Assembly (NCBI GenBank): GCA_003233055.1
Contig: QIKP01000030.1
Coordinates: 1-42,124 of the forward strand
DNA: 42,124 bases
Source: Planctomycetaceae bacterium
Lineage (GTDB): Bacteria > Planctomycetota > Planctomycetia > Pirellulales > Lacipirellulaceae
Reading direction: 5' to 3'
Below are positions 18,030 through 26,677 of the stretch, piece after piece. A program made the translations under genes and the position numbers. Below the pieces are notes generated by a model. It searched no databases and was not told where the DNA came from. It saw only the letters and a program-made list of their open reading frames with translations. The stretch's first letter is position 1. Every line of letters starts with the position of its first letter.

Positions 18030-19499
18030 ATGGTACGAAGCCGCTTGCCAAAATCGATCGCCGTTTTAGGTCTCACGGGACTACTCCTCGTTGGCTTCTC
18101 CGATCGAAGCGAAGCGAAGACGGTTCTGCTGGTCTTCTCGTCGCCCCACTGCGGACCTTGCCAGCAGCTCAAGCCGATCGTGGATCAGCTGGTGGAAAAG
18201 GGCTATCCCATCCGGAAAGTCGACGTTACCCGGGAGCCAAAAATTGCCTCGCAGTTTCGCGTCGACCGTGTTCCGACTTTGGTGATGATCTCCGAGGGAG
18301 TCGAGCTCGACCGCCGGGAGGGAAATCAGTCGGCGGACGCCCTGCGAAAAATGTTCGCTTCGGCCGGTGTGCGACCGGAGCGATTGCGTGCCCCGGAAAC
18401 ACCCAATCCGAGCTGGACGAGCGAAACCATCCCCCATGGCATCGTCCCCCCGTTGCCACCCGGCCCCGTAGGCCAGGTCCCTCCTGCTACCCTTCCTTCC
18501 TCTGAAAACAGCGCACCGGTCGAGCCCAACGACTTCCAGAAGCGGCTTCTTGCGAGCAGTGTTCGCATCACCATCGACGACGAACGGGGTAAGTCGTACG
18601 GCACTGGCACCATCGTCGACGCGCGCGAGGGGGATGCTCTGATCGTCACGTGCGGTCACCTCTTTCGAGGCGATTCGGCCAAAGGAAAAATCACCATCGA
18701 ACTCTTCGCCGTCACCGACCAAGGGCTGCGCGTCGCCGACCGCTTGCCTGGTAGGCTCGAAGGCTTCGACATCGATCGCGATGTCGGCTTGGTCAGCTTC
18801 CGGACGAGAGCACCGGTGCAAGTCGCTCGTGTTGCGGCGGAGTTTGGCGAACAGGTCAACGATCGCGTTTGGAGTGTTGGATGCGACCTGGGTGCCAATC
18901 CTACGGTGCGAACTTCTCACGTCACCGCCATCGACCGTTACCATGGCCCCCCCAACGTCGAAACGGCAGGCGCTCCGGTGGTTGGCCGAAGTGGCGGGGG
19001 GCTTTTTAACAAACAGGGAGAACTTGTCGGCGTCTGTTTTGCCGCCGATGCGGAAGGGGACGAAGGTCTCTACTCCGGCTTGGCGTCGGTGCATGCCGAA
19101 CTCGATCGGCTCGGCCTGCAAAATATCTACGCGAGTGAGGGGCCAGTTGCTCCAGATGTGGTGGAGGCTCCTTCCAGGCTGTCGCCCCTCCCGGTTTCGC
19201 CAGTGCGGGTGGCGCAAGAGGACGTGATTCGTGGCCAAGACCCCGACTTACGAACTCCCCTTGGTGGCCCCCCCCGGCAAATGTTCCCGGTCGCCCCTGC
19301 CGCCAGCGCCGCCCCTGTTACCTCGCTTCCCCCGGTCGAACGGGCCGCGTTCCAAGAGATCGCGTCGCGCGCCGCCGAGTCGGAGGTCGTGGTGATCGTC
19401 CGTTCGCGCGAACCGGGCGGTGCAAGCGAAGTGATCAAGCTCGACCGAGTCTCCCCCCAGTTCGTCGAGGCGCTCCGCTCCATGCCTACTGCACGGTAG
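18030..19499 (+). CDS. Secreted thioredoxin-trypsin-like serine protease fusion
   Basis: 489 residues from an ATG with GGAGGG six bases upstream. Residues 1-29 form a signal peptide. Residues about 30-115 are a thioredoxin fold with the redox pair C41-G-P-C44 and the cis-proline loop RVPTLVMI (P82). After a proline-rich linker (about 120-165), residues about 167-370 form a trypsin-like protease domain with the triad H210 (VTCGHLF), D251 (DIDRDVGLVSF) and S321 (VVGRSGGGLF). A further proline- and alanine-rich tail follows, with a final short domain (VVVIVRSREPGGASEVIKL). The protein is exported, so the thioredoxin part probably senses or acts on disulfides in the envelope. Domain calls rest on clear motifs; the joint function is inference. 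Confidence 0.87.
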   Translation: MVRSRLPKSIAVLGLTGLLLVGFSDRSEAKTVLLVFSSPHCGPCQQLKPIVDQLVEKGYPIRKVDVTREPKIASQFRVDRVPTLVMISEGVELDRREGNQSADALRKMFASAGVRPERLRAPETPNPSWTSETIPHGIVPPLPPGPVGQVPPATLPSSENSAPVEPNDFQKRLLASSVRITIDDERGKSYGTGTIVDAREGDALIVTCGHLFRGDSAKGKITIELFAVTDQGLRVADRLPGRLEGFDIDRDVGLVSFRTRAPVQVARVAAEFGEQVNDRVWSVGCDLGANPTVRTSHVTAIDRYHGPPNVETAGAPVVGRSGGGLFNKQGELVGVCFAADAEGDEGLYSGLASVHAELDRLGLQNIYASEGPVAPDVVEAPSRLSPLPVSPVRVAQEDVIRGQDPDLRTPLGGPPRQMFPVAPAASAAPVTSLPPVERAAFQEIASRAAESEVVVIVRSREPGGASEVIKLDRVSPQFVEALRSMPTAR

Positions 19500-19787
19500 C
19501 CGCCGCTTCGCCGTCCGCTCGAGGCAATGCGGCAGCAGCTACAGGCCCCTCGGCGTAAAGGTATTGACCGCGACGTTATTCGGCGGAGCGAACGTCGCTG
19601 CAATCGCTACAACCGAGGCATCCCTGCTTCAAGCCTGCCTACTGGTTGGGGCATCGGCCTCCCCCTTCTTCTCTTGGCGACTCGCCAAGGCAGCGTAACG
19701 TAGCCTAGAAGGCTGCGCTTGGCTCCATCGTCTCGGCACGCCAGGTTCGATTCAGCCCCACCGCTCTCCTTTTGGAGTCGAGATTTC

Positions 19788-21074
19788 ATGCTGCTCTTTA
19801 TTGTCTTCATCGCCACCTTCAATCTGTGTGCCGGCTACGTTTTAGGCGTTTACATTGGCGTACTGCCAGGGTTTGCACCTCGAGACCAAGACGAGTTGGG
19901 AAAGGGGGAGCCGATCGAATTGGCTTCGGCACCGGTAGTAGAGAGAGCGCCGACATCTGCGCCCGTTCCTCCGGCCTCCACAACAGAGCCGGAGGTGACG
20001 GAGCCTGTGGCGGAGACAACGGCCCCAAGCCAAGCGGAAGAGAAAACAACCCCTGCTGCTCCGCCCCAGGCCGCGGAAGCGGCCACGCCGGTCGGCTCGA
20101 AGAGCGAAAACATCATGGCAGGGCTTACCTCTTTTCGCGAGCAGTTGGCCAAAGTGGGGCAGGATCTTCGTGAGTCGGAGGATGACCGGGGCTCGGTCGA
20201 TCAATGTGCGGGAAAACTGAAGCAGGCCAACGATAGTTATCTGGAGAAAGCCCATGAGGTGATCGACGCGTTCGAGAACGACGAGAAGGCATCGAACGAC
20301 AAGGGCCTGTTGCTTAAAGAGTCGCTCGTCCAGCAGACCGACTCGGTGAAGAAGGCGAATGCCCAGATTGAGGAAATCCTTGCCGAAGAGGATACCTCGA
20401 AGGTAAAGGAAGGGCTCCTCGTCTCTGCCGAGCAGCTCTCCAACTCGGCCAAGGAATTCCAAGAGCAACTTCCGGTGACGGAGCCTGGCGAAGCAGCCGA
20501 CGCGCCACTCGTCGAGGAAGTACCCGTCGAGGAAGTACCGCTCGACGCGACCGGCCTTGTCGACATCGATAGCTTCAATGATGCGATCGACCAATTGCTG
20601 ACCGTCTCCGACGCGACCGGGGCGCTGCAAGTCGCCTCGATCGCCTTCGACACGGAATCGCCCGACGGCTCCACGATCGAAAACGCCGAACGTCTGCTAG
20701 AAGGGCTGAGCCAAATCGTTGGCCTGGCTCTGGATGATCGGCAAATGGCAGCCATCGACGGCCAAGGCCATCTGCTCTTACTGCTGGTTGGCGATGACGA
20801 AGTGGCTGCCACCGGGCGTTGCGAACGAGCTCGCCAGCAGGTGGCTGCCACGACGTTTCGCTCGGAAGGCAAGGAAATCAAAGCCACGGTCTCCTGCGCC
20901 GTGGCCGACAGCGACCGCGCGGCTGACCGATCGGCACTCATGCAGCAACTGGACGATGCGTTAGAAGAGGCCGGTCGCTACGGCACAAACCGCACCTTCC
21001 ACCATGATGGGAATGCCCCCGCGCCGGTGGTTCCGTCTACCGTGGAAGTGGAGCCCCTGGAGATGGAGGTTTGA
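19788..21074 (+). CDS. Membrane-anchored protein with a degenerate GGDEF-like domain
   Basis: 428 residues. The N-terminus is a single hydrophobic helix (MLLFIVFIATFNLCAGYVLG), giving a membrane anchor. Then comes an acidic proline/threonine/alanine-rich linker (about 40-110) and a coiled-coil-like region (about 115-250). The last 160 residues follow the pattern of a diguanylate cyclase domain: LLEGLSQIVGLALDDRQMAA, LLLLLVGDDEVAATGRCERA, ATVSCAVADS and DDALEEAGRYGTNRTF. The GGDEF loop itself is replaced by sequence around VGDDEV, so it is unlikely to make c-di-GMP. It may bind a nucleotide or act as a structural module. The ATG at 19788 has GGAG about ten bases upstream. Confidence 0.75.
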   Translation: MLLFIVFIATFNLCAGYVLGVYIGVLPGFAPRDQDELGKGEPIELASAPVVERAPTSAPVPPASTTEPEVTEPVAETTAPSQAEEKTTPAAPPQAAEAATPVGSKSENIMAGLTSFREQLAKVGQDLRESEDDRGSVDQCAGKLKQANDSYLEKAHEVIDAFENDEKASNDKGLLLKESLVQQTDSVKKANAQIEEILAEEDTSKVKEGLLVSAEQLSNSAKEFQEQLPVTEPGEAADAPLVEEVPVEEVPLDATGLVDIDSFNDAIDQLLTVSDATGALQVASIAFDTESPDGSTIENAERLLEGLSQIVGLALDDRQMAAIDGQGHLLLLLVGDDEVAATGRCERARQQVAATTFRSEGKEIKATVSCAVADSDRAADRSALMQQLDDALEEAGRYGTNRTFHHDGNAPAPVVPSTVEVEPLEMEV

Positions 21075-21081
21075 GGTTCTC

Positions 21082-21546
21082 CTATTCGCCGATCTCAAAG
21101 ACGGCTTCGACCTCGACCGCCATGCCGGCTGGAAGCGATGTCGCGCCGACGGCACTTCGCACCGCGATGCCCGACGATTCTCCAAACACCTCTCGCATCA
21201 ACTCACTAAATCCATTGATGACGGCCGGGTGATCGGTAAATCCGGCCGGTGATTGGACGAGCCCAAAGGTCTTGACCAGCCGCTTAATTCGGTCGAGCGA
21301 CCCCAGCTCCTCGCGGAGCGTTGCCAAGGTCGCCAGTCCCGTTTGGCGTGCCGCCATGAAACCCTCTTCCACCGAGAGGCCATCGCCCACCGAGCCACAG
21401 ATTAGTGTCTTGTCCCTCTGGAGTGGACCATGGCCCGAAGTGTAGGCAAGCGAGCCGACGATCAAGAGGGGCCGATAGAGCCCAATCGCCTTGGGCGCTG
21501 GTGGTAGTTCGAGATGCAGGGCGGCGAAACGTTCTTCGTGGGTCAT
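21082..21546 (-). CDS. RidA family protein (reactive enamine/imine deaminase)
   Basis: 154 residues of the RidA/YjgF/UK114 family: VGSLAYTSGHGPL, a middle section ending RQTGLATLATLREELGSLD, and RSAVGATSLPAGMAVEVEAV, which holds the conserved arginine of the active site. Typical members hydrolyse 2-aminoacrylate and related reactive intermediates in the cytosol. The protein is slightly longer than RidA itself, as in the YjgF-like subgroup that has the HPAVINGFSELM segment. The ATG at 21546 has AGGA six bases upstream. It follows hisI by seven bases, so the two form an operon. Confidence 0.9.
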   Translation of the reverse strand: MTHEERFAALHLELPPAPKAIGLYRPLLIVGSLAYTSGHGPLQRDKTLICGSVGDGLSVEEGFMAARQTGLATLATLREELGSLDRIKRLVKTFGLVQSPAGFTDHPAVINGFSELMREVFGESSGIAVRSAVGATSLPAGMAVEVEAVFEIGE

Positions 21547-21553
21547 CTTGTTC

Positions 21554-21982
21554 CTAGGGATCAGGGTTCTTGTAGACTTCTTGGGGATCGAACCGTCGCG
21601 GTTCGACGACATGCAATTGGTCGTTCACGATTTCGCGAAAGAAGCAGCTTTTGTACCCCTCGTGGCAGGCGGCCCCCCCTACTTGCTCGACTTCCAGGAG
21701 CAGCGTGTCGCGATCACAATCGATTCGGATTCGCTTGACGATTTGCACGTGACCGCTGGTTTCCCCCTTGCGCCACAATCCGCCTCGGCTGCGGCTGAAG
21801 TAAACCGCCTGGCCGGTTGCCAAGGTCTCCTCGTACGCTTCCCGATTCATGTAGGCAAGCATCAGCACGTCGCCGCCCCCTGCGCCGCTGCGAGTTGCCT
21901 GCACGACCACGGGGATCAGTCCGCCCCCTTTGTCGAAGTCGGGTTGATTTTTTTCGGAGGGGGGGCTGTCGGAGCGAGGCAT
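21554..21982 (-). CDS. hisI: Phosphoribosyl-AMP cyclohydrolase
   Basis: HisI opens the purine ring of phosphoribosyl-AMP in histidine synthesis. The 142-residue frame has the whole domain: [40 protein letters not shown], the metal-site aspartates and cysteine in [13 protein letters not shown] (D88, C89, D90, D92), and the zinc ligands C106 and C113 in [13 protein letters not shown]. There is no fused HisE domain. The start is uncertain: ATG at 21982 and ATG at 22048 are both possible, neither has a clear ribosome binding site, and the extra 22 residues are basic and unconserved-looking. It is followed at once by the RidA gene. Confidence 0.93.
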   Translation of the reverse strand: MPRSDSPPSEKNQPDFDKGGGLIPVVVQATRSGAGGGDVLMLAYMNREAYEETLATGQAVYFSRSRGGLWRKGETSGHVQIVKRIRIDCDRDTLLLEVEQVGGAACHEGYKSCFFREIVNDQLHVVEPRRFDPQEVYKNPDP

Positions 21983-22310
21983 GGCATCGGATGCCGGGGT
22001 GGAGCGGGGCGAGCGAGATTTTTTGTCCGGCGGGGTTCTTCGTACCATAGCCGACTCTGCCCGCCCTAGCCAGCACTCCGCAGCCGGTCAGGCGATACAA
22101 CTGCCCGAAGAGCGCCTGCTACGCCCGACGACAGGCGCCACCCTGATGATCACTGCCAGCCGCAGTCTTGGCTCAATCCGAGTTGTTGATGGCTGACTGT
22201 AGTCGCATCGCTTGGAGACCCGATGCTGATGTCCAGAGTGGCCCTCTCTGCAATCCCCACTGCAGAGCGCCTGCTCAGGACTTCCCCGAACCTTGTGAGG
22301 AGATGCTCTG
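21983..22310. other. Divergent intergenic region
   Basis: Between hisI (minus) and the GT2-like gene (plus). I find no gene, repeat or clear promoter in it. The last 20 bases contain AGGAG, the ribosome binding site for the GTG start at 22311. Confidence 0.4.
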
Positions 22311-22934
22311 GTGAAACCATCGCTTACCGTGGTACTTCCCGTCCGCAATGCCGAGGCTTCGCTCTCGGGACAGGTGACCGAAGTACTGGAGACCGCCGGC
22401 GAATTGACGGACGCTTTTCAAGTTGTCTTGGTCGACGATGGGTCGACCGACGATACGTTCGACGTGGCCGTGGAGCTTTCCCACCGATACCCACAAGTCG
22501 AGGTCCTGCGCAATGCACAGCCGCGCGGATTGGGGGCAACGCTGCGGTCGGTACGGGCGAAGGTCACGAGTGACGTGGTGATCGTTCATGATGGCGTGAC
22601 CCCTTTCGATGCCAGCCAAATCCGAAGGCTCTGGCACGAGCAGCGGCGTCGTGCGGGCGCGGCCCAGCTCCCGGCTGGCTCGTCAGGTTCCCCGACCATG
22701 GACGACTTGAAGCTCGTAGCCACGACCCATGCCGCGATGGAAGCGGCCCATTCCCAGTTACTCGGTTTTCGACTCCTCCATTCCGACCCGACAAGCCACT
22801 CAACCAGTGGTAGTAAAACTGGCGGAGCGCTCCTCCGCCGGGAATCCCCTGAGACGCAGGGTGTCGGAGCCATCCCTCCTCTACCGCGACCCAATTTCAT
22901 CGGGGCGCTCGCTAACTTTGCACTCGGGGAATAA
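22311..22934 (+). CDS. Small GT2-like glycosyltransferase domain protein
   Basis: 207 residues starting with GTG, with AGGAG eight bases upstream. The first 110 residues look like the nucleotide-sugar half of a family 2 glycosyltransferase: LTVVLPVRNAEASL, VVLVDDGSTDDTF (residues 39-50), NAQPRGLGATLRSV and DVVIVHDG where the DxD motif is expected. The acceptor half is missing, and the rest is low-complexity and rich in arginine, serine and proline. It may be a regulatory or degenerate GT2 protein rather than an active transferase. There is no frameshift that would restore a longer protein. Confidence 0.7.
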   Translation: MKPSLTVVLPVRNAEASLSGQVTEVLETAGELTDAFQVVLVDDGSTDDTFDVAVELSHRYPQVEVLRNAQPRGLGATLRSVRAKVTSDVVIVHDGVTPFDASQIRRLWHEQRRRAGAAQLPAGSSGSPTMDDLKLVATTHAAMEAAHSQLLGFRLLHSDPTSHSTSGSKTGGALLRRESPETQGVGAIPPLPRPNFIGALANFALGE

Positions 22935-23590
22935 GCCACCGGCTAGGCGGTTTTCAGGTCTTCGAGCCTTCCCCATACGCAAATGCGAATCCGTTTTCGG
23001 TGGTTGGAAGAAAGTTTCCCAAAAACTTTTGCTGACCGATTGTGCTACAAATGCCTCTGCATAATTGAACACTTTGCTTAGCAAACGTGTCGCAAGGGTG
23101 TCTCGTTTTCGAGCGCCCCGTCGACTGCTATCAGTCGGCTCACCCCCTGTTTGACCTCTCTATTCTTGATCCGGCATCGGGCACCGGCTACTATGCAGGC
23201 GGTCTTGGGGATCGCTTGGTTCGACCCTCTCCAATGGAGCGTTCGCCTCGGTTGGATCCAAGACTCGGGCCTCGTTAGTTGCCAGATACTGGGCAAGTTC
23301 CGTTCTAGGCAGAAACATCTGCCACGAAGAACGGACAAGTATCCGGCACAAGAGGAAAGGCGCAAGGAAAGCCGTGCTTCACCACGTCGAAGCGTATCGC
23401 ACCATGGAAACCGATACCTGGGTACTCCGAGCTAGAGAGCTTGGCTCGCGCTCTTTTGCGCACCAGGCGTAACTCCCCTTTCCGTGTTGAGCGGCAGGCG
23501 GTCTGTCGTCACCAAGATGGTCGTATCTTTTGTGCATCCTTCACTTTTCATTTTTCCTATTTTCCTAGGACAAAAAAGGAGGCAACCCTG
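22935..23590. other. Long intergenic region before the XRE regulator
   Basis: 656 bases without a supportable gene. Several short frames exist on both strands but none has recognisable content. A small hairpin (23011-23029) may end transcription of the GT2-like gene. A strong ribosome binding site (GGAGG) belongs to the start at 23591, so a long untranslated leader or an unseen small RNA is possible. Confidence 0.4.
23011..23029 (+). terminator. Possible weak terminator after the GT2-like gene
   Basis: AAAGTTT, the loop CCCAA, and AAACTTT followed by T. The stem is AT-rich and short, so this is tentative. Confidence 0.3.
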
Positions 23591-24118
23591 ATGAGTCTTA
23601 TCAACGATTGGGAGACTGCTCCCCTAGAAACACGGATGTCGATGCCGGCGACGACTCCGACGAGGCCCTGGCATCGTATCGCGGAAGTCCGTCACCAGCA
23701 GGGAGTCTCCATCCGCAGCATGACTCGAAAACTGGGCATTACTGCCGAGGAAGTCGTGCGGCAGGAGGACCCGACCTGCGACATGACACTGTCGCAGTTA
23801 TGTCAGTGGCAGCAAGCACTCGAGGTACCGCTCGCCAACCTGCTGATCGATCTCGACGCACCCCTCTCTGGCCCGGTCATCACCCGTGCCCGTTTGCTGC
23901 GGGTGATGAAGACAGTCCAGGCGATCAAGGTCGGTGCCAAGGATTCGAGCACGCAGAGGATGGCAGCCATGCTCGCGGAGCAACTGCTGGAGGTGATGCC
24001 TGAATTTGCTGAAGTGACCGGCTGGCATACCGTGGGTCAACGGCGAACGCAGGACGAGGTGGGACGCGTGGCGGAACGGCCGGTCCCCGATAACTTTGTC
24101 CAAGACTCGCTGCGTTAG
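23591..24118 (+). CDS. XRE-type helix-turn-helix protein
   Basis: 175 residues from an ATG with GGAGG eight bases upstream. Residues about 32-90 form a helix-turn-helix of the Cro/CI type (WHRIAEVRHQQGVSIRSMTR, KLGITAEEVVRQ, LSQLCQWQQALEVPLANLL). An alpha-helical part follows (ITRARLLRVMKTVQAIKVGA, MLAEQLLEVMPEFAEV) that could be a dimerisation region. It is probably a DNA-binding regulator with an unknown target. The strong ribosome binding site and the strong terminator at 24242-24303 mark it as a well-defined single-gene transcript. Confidence 0.8.
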   Translation: MSLINDWETAPLETRMSMPATTPTRPWHRIAEVRHQQGVSIRSMTRKLGITAEEVVRQEDPTCDMTLSQLCQWQQALEVPLANLLIDLDAPLSGPVITRARLLRVMKTVQAIKVGAKDSSTQRMAAMLAEQLLEVMPEFAEVTGWHTVGQRRTQDEVGRVAERPVPDNFVQDSLR

Positions 24119-24241
24119 TGCGAGCCGCACACGCATGTTCCGGTTACGGCGCTGCTATTTCAGCGTCCAACGATTGCCTTAGCGGAACATCCGAGTGATC
24201 ACTGCTCTAAGGCTTCCCAGCCCGGTGGCGACAGACCTGAT

Positions 24242-24303
24242 AGCGGCCGGTTGTGTTTTTTGCACTCCATTGAATCGACTTCGATCCAACCGGCCGCTTT
24301 TTT
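24242..24303 (+). terminator. Rho-independent terminator-like hairpin
   Basis: A perfect 12-bp stem AGCGGCCGGTTG (24242-24253) and CAACCGGCCGCT (24287-24298), a 33-base loop, and six T. It is 125 bases after the XRE stop codon and only three bases before the ATG of the next gene, so it may end the XRE transcript or attenuate the next one. Confidence 0.8.
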
Positions 24304-24306
24304 CCC

Positions 24307-24600
24307 ATGAACGAAAAACCAATCTGCGAATTGCGCAATCTTGGCCCGGCGTGCCAGCGAGATCTCAACGCAGTAGGCATCTATACGCTAGAAGATATCA
24401 AAGCACTGGGGGTCGAAGAGACTTTTCTGCAAATGATGCAAGGCAGGCAGAAAAACAAAAAAGGCGGCAAGTGCTTCAATGCGGCCTACCTCTATGCCCT
24501 CTGGGGTGCGATCCATGATTTGGATTGGCGTGAAGTCCCAGAATCCAAGAAACGTCAGTTCCGGAAGCTAACGGCACAACTGCGGGGTGCACAAAGTTAG
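24307..24600 (+). CDS. TfoX C-terminal-domain-like protein
   Basis: 97 residues resembling the helix-hairpin-helix C-terminal domain of TfoX/Sxy: ICELRNLGPACQRDLNAVGI, YTLEDIKALGVEETFLQMMQ and NAAYLYALWGAIHDLDWREV. In Sxy-type proteins this domain accompanies competence regulation, but stand-alone versions are widespread and of unclear role. The ATG is only three bases after the T-run of a strong terminator hairpin, and there is no ribosome binding site. No other start is possible, because an in-frame stop lies 36 bases upstream. Translation may be leaderless or depend on the hairpin. Confidence 0.82.
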   Translation: MNEKPICELRNLGPACQRDLNAVGIYTLEDIKALGVEETFLQMMQGRQKNKKGGKCFNAAYLYALWGAIHDLDWREVPESKKRQFRKLTAQLRGAQS

Positions 24601-24670
24601 CCGCGACCCGACATCCAGTTCTTGCAACAATCACACGATGCGCAGTCCACCCTCATGCGTTAATTAGTGA

Positions 24671-24770
24671 CACTCCAGCTCCTTCGTGTTCTTTGTGGTT
24701 CTCAAGAAGGCCTCACGCAAAGGCGCAAAGAAACAGGGGTGGGAAGCTCGCGGCCGGAAGAAAGAACCAC
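24671..24770. repeat. Inverted pair of CTTCGTGTTC / GAACCACGAA type repeats
   Basis: Short-period text (TTCGTGTTCTTTGTGGTTCT, then AAAGAACCACGAATTCGACG) arranged as an inverted repeat, with arms GTGGTTCT (24695-24702) and AGAACCAC (24763-24770). The same kind of text recurs near 1719-1763 and 32971-33085. Confidence 0.6.
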
Positions 24771-24804
24771 GAATTCGACGAATCGCCGCAGAGAAGGCCT
24801 CGCA

Positions 24805-24828
24805 CCCCCGACCAAGCTTGGTCGGGGG
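24805..24828. repeat. Palindromic repeat, family 2, copy A
   Basis: A perfect 24-bp palindrome with core CGACCAAGCTTGGTCG and five C or five G at the ends. Related copies are at 30762-30795 and 38241-38262. It lies just after the 3' end of the DEAD-box gene and could serve as a bidirectional transcription end. Confidence 0.8.
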
Positions 24829-24857
24829 TAGCCCTGGTTGGTCGCGAGACAGGCGAG

Positions 24858-26279
24858 TTACGCTTGAGCGCCACTCTTTTGCCGGTTGGGGCGGCGATTG
24901 GCGGAGTTGCCTTTCGGTTGAGGGCCTCCCGACTTCTGCCCCCTGGGACCCCCCTTCGATTTCTGAGCATGGGGGCGGCCCGGGCCTTTTTTCCCCGGCC
25001 CTTTTCCATAGGACGGTTTGCGGCGTCGCGAACCGTGGCTGGAAGACGACTCCGGCTCCGACTCCGAAGGGGCAGGACGCGTGTACTTCGGTTGCTCCTG
25101 TTCCACCTTGATCGAGTGGCGCGTGAGCCGTTCGATCCGCTTCAGCCTGCCTCGCTCGTCGCCGCCGCAGAAGGAAGTGGCGATGCCGCTTGCGCCGGCG
25201 CGGCCTGTCCGACCAATACGGTGAACGTAGATTTCCGGAATCTCTGGCAAGTCGTAGTTGACGACATGCGTCACCGCATCGACATCCAGCCCCCGGGCCG
25301 CGATGTCGGTAGCGACCAAGACGGGGGGCCTTTTCGACTTAAATTGCTCCAGCGTACGCGTGCGAGCCGCTTGGCTTTTATTGCCATGGATGGCCGATGC
25401 CCGAATGCCGGACTTCCCCAGTTGCTTAACGATTTTGTCCGCGCCATGCTTCGTCCGCGCGAAGACCAGTGTGCGTTTGCAATCCGAATTCTGTAGATAG
25501 TGCGTGAGCAGTTGCGGCTTGTGTCGCGAGTCGACGAAGTAGACCGATTGCTGGACCGTCTCGACAGGGGAAGAGACCGGTGTCACTTGAGCTTGCTTCG
25601 GGTTTCGAAGCCAACGGGAAGCCAGTCGGCGAATCTCGTCAGGCATCGTCGCGGAAAACATGAGCGTTTGACGCTCGTCCGGCGTTGCGGCGACAATCTT
25701 CTTCAGGTCGGGCAAGAATCCCATGTCGAGCATCTGGTCGGCTTCGTCCAGGATCAAGACTTCGACCTGGGAAAGGTGAACATGCCCCTGATTGATGAGG
25801 TCGAGCAGTCGCCCCGGGGTGGCGACCACGATGTCGACCCCTTCTTGCAGCTTGCTGACTTGCGGCCTCTGGCTCACGCCGCCGAAGATGACCAAAGTTC
25901 GCAGCCCGGTGAAGCGACCGTACTTGCCAAAGCTTTCGGCGACTTGCACCGCTAGCTCGCGGGTCGGCACGAGGACGAGTGTCCGAATCTGCCGATCGGG
26001 CGTTCGGCTTCGGCCTTTGCGAGGATTTCCGTGGGAATTTTTGTGAGGCTTGCCCCGCAATCGATTGTCCGGCTTACTGTGGTTGTCGCCCAAATTGTGA
26101 AGGGTTGGCAGCGCGAACGCGGCCGTTTTGCCCGTCCCTGTTTGGGCGCAGCCCATGAGGTCGTGCCCGGCGAGCAGGCTGGGAATCGCTTTCGCTTGGA
26201 TCGGGGAGGCGGTCTCGTAGCCCTCCTCGCGAACAGCGCGAAGTACCGACGGAGACAGGCCAAGGTTTTCAAAACTCAT
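24858..26279 (-). CDS. DEAD-box ATP-dependent RNA helicase, RhlE-like
   Basis: 473 residues. All core motifs are visible in order: Q motif (FENLGLSPSVLRAVREEGYE, TASPIQAKAIP), Walker A AQTGTGKT (residues 45-52), PTREL, VVATPGRLLDLI, LILDEADQMLD, FSATMP, LVFARTKHGADK, VATDIAARGLDVDAV and HRIGRTGRAG. The tail from about residue 395 is basic and rich in glycine, lysine and serine, as in RhlE and other cold-induced helicases, and should bind RNA. An unusual basic insertion (about residues 64-98, GDNHSKPDNRLRGKPHKNSH and following) sits between motif I and PTREL. The protein likely remodels RNA during ribosome assembly or mRNA decay. The start at 26279 opens exactly at the usual MSFENLGL. Confidence 0.95.
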   Translation of the reverse strand: MSFENLGLSPSVLRAVREEGYETASPIQAKAIPSLLAGHDLMGCAQTGTGKTAAFALPTLHNLGDNHSKPDNRLRGKPHKNSHGNPRKGRSRTPDRQIRTLVLVPTRELAVQVAESFGKYGRFTGLRTLVIFGGVSQRPQVSKLQEGVDIVVATPGRLLDLINQGHVHLSQVEVLILDEADQMLDMGFLPDLKKIVAATPDERQTLMFSATMPDEIRRLASRWLRNPKQAQVTPVSSPVETVQQSVYFVDSRHKPQLLTHYLQNSDCKRTLVFARTKHGADKIVKQLGKSGIRASAIHGNKSQAARTRTLEQFKSKRPPVLVATDIAARGLDVDAVTHVVNYDLPEIPEIYVHRIGRTGRAGASGIATSFCGGDERGRLKRIERLTRHSIKVEQEQPKYTRPAPSESEPESSSSHGSRRRKPSYGKGPGKKGPGRPHAQKSKGGPRGQKSGGPQPKGNSANRRPNRQKSGAQA

Positions 26280-26677
26280 AATAGTTCTCTCTAGATTTTA
26301 GGGCTATTGACGGTCAACCCTTCACTTTGGGTTTCGGCGGTTCCCTACGGGCGGATCATGGACTGTTCAAGGCCTATCGCCAAAAAACAGCCACCAGGCC
26401 GCGCGTCGAACCGGCGCACCAACACCAAGTGTTTGGGGTAGCTCCATCTGCGGGAGGCCCATTCCGCTGAACCAATCAGCGGCGGCCCCGAGGAGCAAGA
26501 GAATCAGTCGCGGTCGCAAGCAAGAACCAGGGTGACTCACGTCCTACCCGGGCGACCGCTACAATCGATTTTGAATGATCCGGGGAAACGCTCAGCAGCA
26601 TTGCTGGGGCTTCCACCGGTCTCGCGCCTTCTTAGTCCTCAACAGTGTAAACAAGAGCGACGCCGAGGTCAACGGGG
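26280..26677. other. Intergenic region between the DEAD-box and Rrf2 genes
   Basis: About 400 bases, both neighbours on the minus strand. No gene or repeat is supported. It should contain the DEAD-box gene promoter and perhaps a long 5' leader, common for cold-regulated helicases. No such structure could be established by eye. Confidence 0.4.

Noticed and set aside
18081..19238. 385-codon open frame on the minus strand opposite the thioredoxin-protease gene
   Set aside because: The plus-strand frame has two sets of complete active-site motifs; the antisense frame has none.
19741..19760. GGTTCGATTC, resembling a tRNA T-loop
   Set aside because: No matching T-stem, anticodon arm or acceptor stem can be folded around it.
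23078..23365. 95-codon minus-strand frame in the gap before the XRE gene
   Set aside because: No domain, no ribosome binding site, and a composition like the neighbouring shadows.
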